From: Cycas panzhihuaensis
Lineage: Eukaryota > Cycadophyta
Direction of reading: 5' to 3'
NCBI GenBank assembly: GCA_023213395.1
Contig: CM041465.1
Span: 225,191,741 to 225,255,740 of the forward strand
Length of the DNA: 64,000 nucleotides
A program made the translations under genes and the position numbers. How positions within the stretch are numbered: position 1 is the stretch's first letter; the number at the start of each line of letters is the position of its first letter. Of the stretch, positions 57,688 through 64,000 are shown piece by piece. The notes under the pieces are model-generated. The model searched no databases and was not told the origin of the DNA. It saw only the letters and a program-made list of their open reading frames with translations.

Positions 57688-58487
57688 ATGGCAAAACTGG
57701 CAAGTGCAAAGTTCGAGGTGGAGAAATTCAATGGCAAGAACAACTTTGAGTTGTGAAAGTTAAAAGTGTATGATGTTCTAGTACAAGGTTTGTACAGAGC
57801 TCCTGTAGGCAAAATGAAGAAACTCGTAGGGATGGACGATGACAAATGGGATAATCTAGACAAAAAGGCTCTTACCACAATACAATTATACTTAGCAGAT
57901 GAAGTTCTATTTAACATCGCAGGGGAGCAGACAGTAGCAGGATTATGGACCCAGTTGGAAGGCATGTATATGACTAAATCAGTGATGAATCAAATCTACT
58001 TCAAGAAGTAGTTGTACTCATTACAGATGAAGGAAGGTACAAAAATTACTGACCGTTTAAATATTTTCAATACTCTTATTTATCAGTTGGCTAGTATTGA
58101 TGTCAAACTTGAGGATGAGGACAAGGTTGTTACCTTATTGTGCTCACTACCAGAATCCTAGGATAATATTATCACTCAATTAGTTTTAACACTATAGATG
58201 AATTAGAATATGATTCTGTTATGAGTGCTTTGTTGATGGAAGAAGTGCGGAGGAAGTCTAGTCTTGAAACCTCCACATCAGAAGCTATGACAGCAAGGGG
58301 TAGAATAATTGATAGAGGACAAAGCTCTAGGGATACATTGAGGTCAAAGTTAAAAGGCAAGAAGAGTAAGCTCATGTGTTGGCACTATAATAAGACCAGT
58401 CACCTAAAAAATGATTACTTCAAAAGGAAGGAGTTCCATAAAAAGGAAGATCCTACCAAGGAGGCTAATCAGGTAGAGTCAAATTAA
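57688..58487 (+). pseudogene. Copia gag with damaged zinc knuckle
   Basis: Starts at ATG 57,688 (MAKLASAKFEVEKFNGKNNF). Stops are at 57,754-57,756 (TGA where the family has Trp), 58,009-58,011 (TAG, Gln expected) and 58,159-58,161 (TAG, Trp expected), with a frameshift near 58,190. The knuckle at 58,375-58,420 reads CWHYNKTSHLKNDYF. Two of the three Cys are Tyr and a Gly is Ser, all single G-to-A changes. UBN2-type gag helices lie at 57,880-58,160. It ends at TAA 58,485-58,487 just before protease. It is the particle protein of the element and cannot function in this form. Confidence 0.9.
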
Positions 58488-58505
58488 GGTACGAATGAAG
58501 ATGTC

Positions 58506-59411
58506 TTGGTTGCTTGTAATGTTTCCCATTATCACCATGACTGGTTATTAGATTCAGGTGCTTCACATCACATGTGTCCACACAAGAGTTGGTTCTCATC
58601 ATACCAACCTCTTAATGGTGGTGATGTACTTATGGGAAATGAAGTTTCTTGTAAGACAGTGGGCATTGGTAGCATCAGAATTAAGATGTTTGATGGTGTA
58701 ATGAGAACATTAATTGAGGTTAGGCATGTACCTGATTTGAAAAAGAATCTGATTTCCTTGGGTGAACTAGATTCGAGTAGTTATAAACATACAGGTCATG
58801 AAGGAGTCTTAAAGGTGTCAAAGGGCACCTTGGTTGTTATGAAAGCCTTAAAGAAAGGAAACCTTTATATTTTAGTGAGAAGTACAAATGTTAGCCATGC
58901 AGCTATAGCATCAAAGACTGTAGAAGATCTAGCCCAGTTATGGCATCAGAGACTTAGGCACATGAGTGAGAGAGGACTTAAGGTGCTGATAAACTATAAG
59001 TTACTTCCTAGCTTACAACTCTTAGATTTGGCTTTTTGCAAACATTATATTTTTGGAAAGAAGTGTAGACTCAGGTTTAAAGTAGGGAGTCACACTAGTA
59101 AAGGTGTTCTGGATTACATACATTCAGATGTGCAGGGACCAGCCCCTAAAATATCTTGTGGAGGATCATTATACTTTATCACATTTATAGATGATTACTC
59201 CATAAAGGTATGGGTCTATTTTTTGAAAAGGATATTTGAAGTTTTCAATGTGTTTAAGCAGTTCAAGGCTCTAGTTGAGAACAACACTAGTAAGTTAATC
59301 AAATATTTAAGAACTAATAATGGAGGTGAGTTCAACTCTTTGGAGTTTGAGAACTATTACAGAGAAGCTAGTATCGAAAGGCATAAGACCACTAGCTATA
59401 CTCCGCAATAA
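58506..59411 (+). pseudogene. Copia protease, pre-integrase and integrase core
   Basis: Open for 301 codons. The protease site WLLDSGASHHM (residues about 17-27) is intact. A GAG-pre-integrase segment with LWHQRLRHMSERGLKVL follows (zinc H-x3-H, residues about 144-160). The expected C-x2-C near 178 is incomplete (FCKHYIFGK). The integrase core holds IHSDVQGPAP (first Asp, about 208), FIDDYS (about 229) and LRTNNGGEFNS (second Asp is Asn, about 270). Next comes the Glu region E...ASIERHKTTSYTPQ. The frame then stops at TAA 59,409-59,411 where the family has Gln, 21 bases before a foreign insert. Confidence 0.92.
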
Positions 59412-59432
59412 AATGGCATTGATGAGCACATG

Positions 59433-60485
59433 TGATCCAGGAGGATCTACCATATGTTTACAAGATGCAGAAAATGCTAGGCATTGGTATAACTGAAAGA
59501 GATGTGGGCAAATGGTATCAAAATTATATGAAATTTTGTGTAAAGCTAGAAGACACATCCCACTAGATGTGTACAAAAGGTGGGGTTCAGAAAATATCAT
59601 TTGATTAGAGTTCAAGCCTTGTTTTATATAAAATTAATCCCACTACTAGCAGAAAAAAAATAGCAAATACATATTATCATTAAATAAATAAAAATATAGT
59701 CAAATGACATCCAAATGAGCTAAAATTTTGAGGAAGTGGAGGAGACATATGTTTCTATATGTGTACCAAATTTGAGCTAAATTGGAGTTGGTTAAGGCTA
59801 GTTACAAGCCACAACTTTTAAGAATTACATGAAGGCCACTTGGACAGAAGAAAAACAACAAATACATATTATAATTAAATGAATAAAAATGCAGTCAAAT
59901 TATATCCAAATGAGCTAAATTTTTGAGGAAATGGAGGGGACATGTGTTCCTATATGTGTACCAAATTTTAGCCAAATTAGGATCTGTTAAGATTAGTTAT
60001 AAGCTACAAAGTTTTAAGAATTGCATGAAGGCCACTTGGACAACATACATTCTGGTGGTTAGTGGTTATACTTGCATGATTGCCACTTGTTAAACATGCA
60101 ATTTTGGTTTTTTTCTATAGATTAAGCCCTATTAGGGGATATAGAGGTGGTTCTTGGAGACTTGACTTAGGAAGCATCCTTGGAGAAGCATTTTGGAGGG
60201 TTGGAGTCCCCCTTATGGTATAATTGTATCATTTATTCCTTATAATTTTACCATTCTTTTGCTAGTTGATTTCTCCACCATTAAATAGAGATTTTCATAG
60301 TTTAATAAAAGTACTGCTCCTCATACTTTTGAATCAATATCAAGAATAAATGATTTGGTGTAGAATTTCCTTTCGTGGGCTCATTGTTATTTTGATGTTA
60401 TTGAGATTTCTACACTAACTCCCAGGATCTCAAGGAGAAAAGGTTGATAATTGACTTCTTCACCAACTAAGCTCTTTTGGGATCA
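59433..60485 (+). mobile_element. Solo-LTR-like insertion inside the copia integrase
   Basis: The integrase frame is interrupted after GAGCACATG and resumes at AATAAGACATTC. The 1,053-bp insert begins TGATCC and ends GGATCA (TG...CA with inverted ends). It is flanked by 5-bp duplications ACATG (59,428-59,432) and ACATA (60,486-60,490, one mismatch). It has no coding frame, and its 3' part has AATAAA-like words. TG/CA ends plus a 5-bp duplication and no internal genes fit a solo LTR left by recombination. A small non-autonomous element is the alternative. Strand assignment is tentative. Confidence 0.8.
59655..60045. repeat. Two-copy tandem repeat (period 195 bp) inside the insert
   Basis: The block running from CAAATACATATTAT through CCAAATGAGCTAAA, TTTGAGGAA-TGGAGG, TATATGTGTACCAAATTT and GAA-GCCACTTGGACA appears at about 59,655 and again at about 59,850, closely similar. 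Confidence 0.88.
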
Positions 60486-60490
60486 ACATA

Positions 60491-62224
60491 AATAAGACAT
60501 TCTTGGAAAGTGTAAGAAGCATGCTAAGTGATGATGGAGTAAAACAAGTCTTGTGGGCAGAAGATGTTCAAACAACTTGCTATCTAGTAAATATGTCACC
60601 ATCACTTGTAATAGATTGTAAGATTCCTAAAGAGGTATAGACTAGACATCCATGTGATTATTCAAATTTGAAAGTTTTTGGTTGTGATGCTTATGCCTGG
60701 ACTGATAAAAGTAAGTGTTCAAAGTTAGAACCAAAATCCAAGAGATGTATCTTTGTTGGTTATGGTGATAAAGATGGTGTGAAGGGATACAGGTTGTGGG
60801 ATCCTACTACCCACAAAATCACCATTAACAGAGATGTTGTATTTGATGAATCTTCCCTTCTAAAATTAAATAGTATAGAAGTTGAAGTGAAATAGGAGCA
60901 GAAAGTTGAACATCAACAAGGCAAGTTTGAAACCTAGCCATCTTTAGAATTAGAAGAGCGGGAAGATCTTTATAAGGATGAATCTACAACAGATTTACAG
61001 GAGTATGTGGACACTCCTCTGCCAACAGTTAGAAGATATACACAAGCTAGTCATCCACCTAACAAGTACAACCCTTCTACTTCTATTTCTTTGGTTTCTA
61101 ATGATGGTGAGCCTACATGTTATCAAGAAGCAGTAGATGATATCCATAGTGAGAAATGGAAGAGGGCTATGCAGGAAGAGATAGATGCTTTAAAGAAAAA
61201 TAATTCATGGGACTTGGTAGAACTTCCACATGGCAGGAAGAATGTTGGTTGCAGGTGGGTTTTAAAGATAAAAATAGATGTTGATGGAAAGGTTGACAAA
61301 TACAGGGCAAGACTGGTGGCTAAAGGCTTTGCACAGAAAGCAGGTATTGACTTTCATGAGATCTTTTCACCAGTTATTAAACTTGTTTCAATTCGATTAC
61401 TGTTAGCGTTAGTAGCTTCTCTTGATTTGGAGTTAGAGCAGTTAGATGTAAAAATAACTTTTCTACATGGAGATTTAGATGAGGAGATCTATATGGATCA
61501 GCTAGAAGGGTTTGTACAGGATGGCAAAAAAAGACTTATTTGTAGGCTCACGAAATCATTGTATGGCCTGAAGCAATCACCCAGGCAATGGTATAAGAAG
61601 TTTAATGCCTTCATGGAGAGATAAAATTTTAAAAGAAGTGAGTATGATCATTGTGTTTACTTTAAATTCATGGACAATGGCTTATTCATTATCTTGGTAT
61701 TGTATGTTGATGATATATTGGTTGTAAGCAAGAGCATGGAAGAAATCAATAAGTTAAAGGCTCAATTGGCTAGGACTTTTGATATGAAGGATCTAGGAGC
61801 TGCAAAACAAATCTTAGGTATGGAGATACATAAAGATTGGAAAAATGGTAAGCTATGGTTATCACAGCATAAATATGTGAAAAAGGTGCTAACCAAGTTT
61901 GGTATGGAAAATGTGAAACCAGTGAGTATCCCATTAGCTTCCTATTTTAAGCTTTCTTTGAGTATGAATCCTAGTAATGAAGAAGAAAATGATTATATGT
62001 ATCGTGTGCCTTACGCTAGTGTAGTAGGAAGTTTGATGTATACCATGGTATGTACAAGGCCTGACATTTCACATGCAATTAGTATAGTTAGCAAGTTTAT
62101 GGCAAATCTAAGAAAGGAACATTGGGCAGCAGTGAAATGGGTGCTTCGGTATTTGAGAGGCACAAGTGACTATTGCATCACCTTTGGAGGTACATATAAT
62201 CAGGTTTGTGGATATATTGATTAA
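60491..62224 (+). pseudogene. Copia integrase C-terminus and reverse transcriptase
   Basis: Integrase resumes with SVRSMLSDDGVKQVLWAEDV and continues to VFGCDAYAWTDKSKCSK and IFVGYGDKDGVKGYRLWD (60,668-60,895), with TAG for Trp at 60,638-60,640. RT begins near 61,140 (WKRAMQEEIDALKKNNSW, then VAKGFAQKAGIDFHEIFSPV and LDVKITFLHGDL) and is open to 61,621. After a TAA at 61,622-61,624 (Gln expected) it continues at 61,670-62,221 with LFIILVLYVDDILVV, keeping the catalytic YVDD. It then reads ILGMEIHKDW and VPYASVVGSLMYTMVCTRPD. TAG stops at 60,893 and 60,935 fall in the linker. Confidence 0.93.
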
Positions 62225-62670
62225 GACTTTGTAGGAGATTTAGATAAGAGAAGGTCTACTTCAGGTTATGTATTCACTCTTACAAATGGTCCAGTTAGTT
62301 GGATGTCAAAATTGTAGAGCACAATTGCATTATTAACTACAGAAGCTAAATATGTTGCTATAGCACATGCTTACAAAGAAGTAATCTACTTACAGTGTCT
62401 ATTGGATGAGCTTGGAAGGAAACAAGAAAAGGTAAAGGTATTTTATGATAGTCAAAGTTCTATTTACCTAGCCAAGAATCTAGCTTATCATAGTAGGACA
62501 AAGCATATTGCTCTTAAGTACTATTTTGTTAGATAGGTTATGGAAGCAGATGAAGTGGCATTAGAGAAGGTTAGCACAAAATAAAATTGTACTGATATGT
62601 TCACAAAACCAGTACTATTAGAGAAGTTCAAATGGCATTTGACTTCTATTGGCTTGCAGAAAAGGTGATG
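62225..62670 (+). pseudogene. Copia RNase H
   Basis: Reads DFVGDLDKRRSTSGYVFTL (62,228-62,284), then SWMSKL, stop (TAG 62,315-62,317, Gln expected), STIALLTTEAKYVAIA, FYDSQSSIYLAKN and FTKPVLLEKFKWH. Acidic catalytic residues remain visible. Further stops are at 62,534-62,536 and 62,582-62,584 (the latter in the 'STKQN-DMFTK' block, Gln expected). The domain removes the RNA strand during cDNA synthesis. The polypurine tract follows within 40 bp. Confidence 0.9.
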
Positions 62671-62705
62671 AAGGGCCCAGAAAAGGTACCAGGTAAATTG
62701 TTATT

Positions 62706-62716
62706 AAGGTGGAGAT
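62706..62716 (+). promoter_or_regulatory. Polypurine tract
   Basis: AAGGTGGAGAT directly precedes the 3' LTR start TGTAAGG. Confidence 0.88.
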
Positions 62717-63365
62717 TGTAAGGTAATGTAACAACAATGGTTGGAGGCTAAAATTTTGACATGTTTGCAGCACAGTTTCCCTCCCAAACCTTCCTCAGGG
62801 GGTTCTAAAGGAGGCAGGATCTCCCCTTGACCAGGGGGGTGCAGGGGGCACGGAATGCCCCTGGCAAAGAAGGGGTTCAGGGGCAATAGCCCCTGACCCA
62901 AAAATTTAGCATTGGAAAGTATATTAAATTGTAAAGAAAATCAAGGTTGTTTGCTCAAAATACCCTAGATTCTACGGTCGAGATTTGTGCCTTAGATGAC
63001 CCTCTTATGTAGCCCAATTTAGGGTATTTTTCATTATGTTGATAGTGTTCAATGTATTGTGTGGAGTTGGGTGGCTGGTTGTTATTGCTGTGAGCACTCC
63101 GCTATAGGATTATGTAGATTTTCTCTATTCTACAACAATAAAGATCGATACCTTTCCTATGTGGATGTTTCCCTAGCACACTGCTAGGGTTTTACCATAT
63201 TATATCGAGTGTACATATGATGCTTGGCTTTCTTGTTTATTTAATAATTTTATCTCTAGCTTAAGAACTTGTATGTTAAATTTTAGTTTCAATTCCTGTA
63301 ACTAGTTGCAAGAATAATTTAGATCTTGGTGGCGGTTTAAGGGTTGGGACCTTATCTTCTCAATA
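62717..63365 (+). repeat. 3' LTR of the plus-strand copia
   Basis: Pairs with 56,967-57,615 at the same length. Many differences are concentrated in the GC-rich block, where CG or CNG in the 5' LTR often reads CA or TG here. It is followed by GGAAT at 63,366-63,370. Confidence 0.96.
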
Positions 63366-63801
63366 GGAATAACCTCTGACCACCTCGTAAAGTAGTTTAT
63401 CATTATTACTATAAAATTATGTCCCTTATTAGAAATCAATTATATGGGTCTAATGAAATCTAACCCCCATTTTTTAAAGGGTCGTTCTATGAACACCAAC
63501 TTAAGTGGCATGGCTGCCAACTTTTACTCCCCTAAAAATCATTGGCAAACTTGGAAGTTTTTTTATTTAATAAAAGAATCCTTAAATATATTGGGCTAAA
63601 AGTAGTTATTTTATGTGTTGTCTCATAAGCAAAGTGAGCCACACATTGGCCTTTATGAAACTCTTTTAATATTATTTTAGATTCCTCAATTTTTAAGTAT
63701 TTTAATAATATTCCATCATAAGACCTTTTGTATAATTGATCTTCAATTAAAATATAAGGTTTGGATCTTAACTTTAAATATCTCCTTCCTTTCTTGTCCA
63801 T
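63366..63801 (-). pseudogene. Ty3/gypsy integrase, N-terminal part (split by a copia)
   Basis: On the minus strand, the HHCC entry region is open at 63,532-63,801 (EFHKGQCVAHFAYETTHKI). The core start WGLDFIRPI, stop, LISNKGHNFIVIMINYF, then TRWSEVI follows, running straight into the copia target duplication at 63,370. The first catalytic Asp lies in GLDF. The frame continues without shift at 56,966, on the far side of the copia. RT and gag would lie beyond the right edge of the window. Confidence 0.85.
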
Positions 63802-64000
63802 ACTCTAAGGACATAACCTATTTTTTAAATAGGATATGGTAAATGTCAAAACCAACAACTACATCAAATATTTCTGTCAAAGTAAGATTGCTTACCTATA
63901 TGTGTTGCCCATCCTATTTGGCTAATTCATAAATAACTTGAAGGATTTAATTAGCTTATACCTCTTAAATCAACCAACATAATCCATGTCCCTTAACTAA
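63802..64000 (-). other. Presumed gypsy RNase H/linker, cut by the window edge
   Basis: It should hold the end of RNase H of the minus-strand gypsy, and scattered protein-like text is present, but no motif is clear. Confidence 0.35.

Larger units (their letters stand above)
56967..63365 (+). mobile_element. Complete Ty1/copia retrotransposon nested in a gypsy integrase
   Basis: LTRs 56,967-57,615 and 62,717-63,365 (649 bp each) begin TGT-AGGTAATGT and end CTCAACA or CTCAATA. A perfect 5-bp target duplication GGAAT lies at 56,962-56,966 and 63,366-63,370. A primer site and polypurine tract are in place. Gag, protease, integrase, RT and RNase H lie in copia order on the plus strand. A 1,053-bp foreign insert splits integrase. 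Without that insert the element would be about 5.3 kb. It is the best-preserved autonomous-type element in the window, but gag and pol still carry about a dozen stops. Confidence 0.97.

Overview
The window looks like an AT-rich, intergenic, repeat-dominated stretch of a seed-plant nuclear genome. The evidence is the mix of elements: Ty1/copia and Ty3/gypsy LTR retrotransposons primed by initiator-Met tRNA (TGGTATCAGAGC-type sites), chromodomain gypsy elements, a plant-type L1 LINE with an RNase H domain, and a tRNA-derived SINE. I see no intact host gene. The genus cannot be told from the sequence. A large-genome plant, possibly a gymnosperm, would fit but is only an inference.

Layout. 1-4,349: decayed DNA with a minus-strand gypsy gag/protease remnant near 2.1-2.6 kb. 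4,350-7,456: a complete small LTR element (234-bp LTRs, TSD GTAAA) whose only gene is an open gag-like ORF. 7.5-12.1 kb: degenerate tandem repeats, a duplicated microsatellite/G-quadruplex block and an LTR-like segment. 12.1-17.4 kb: minus-strand Tat/Athila-like gypsy pol, with a plus-strand (antisense) coding remnant beyond integrase. 18-22.5 kb: a SINE, a chromovirus-like gag/protease remnant and a copia gag with polypurine tract but no visible pol. 23.0-24.1 kb: a broken fragment of a DEG7-like serine protease, the only host-like protein trace. 24.5-26.5 kb: a 2-kb TA-dominated microsatellite. 27.0-37.9 kb: two degraded plus-strand chromoviruses with an LTR and primer site between them. 39,885-44,955: a complete minus-strand copia (TSD AAAAT). 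46,196-52,611: a full-length minus-strand LINE (12-bp TSD). 56.1-64 kb: a minus-strand gypsy split inside integrase by a plus-strand copia (56,967-63,365, TSD GGAAT), which is itself split inside integrase by a probable solo LTR (59,433-60,485).

Nothing here acts as a host pathway. The coding sequences are retrotransposon gag, protease, integrase, reverse transcriptase and RNase H, nearly all disabled by stop codons. Most stops in the best-preserved copia sit where the family has Gln or Trp, and lost catalytic or zinc-binding residues can be explained by C-to-T or G-to-A changes. This is the pattern expected from deamination of methylated, silenced DNA. The nesting gives a relative insertion order, and four elements can be delimited to the base by their target-site duplications.
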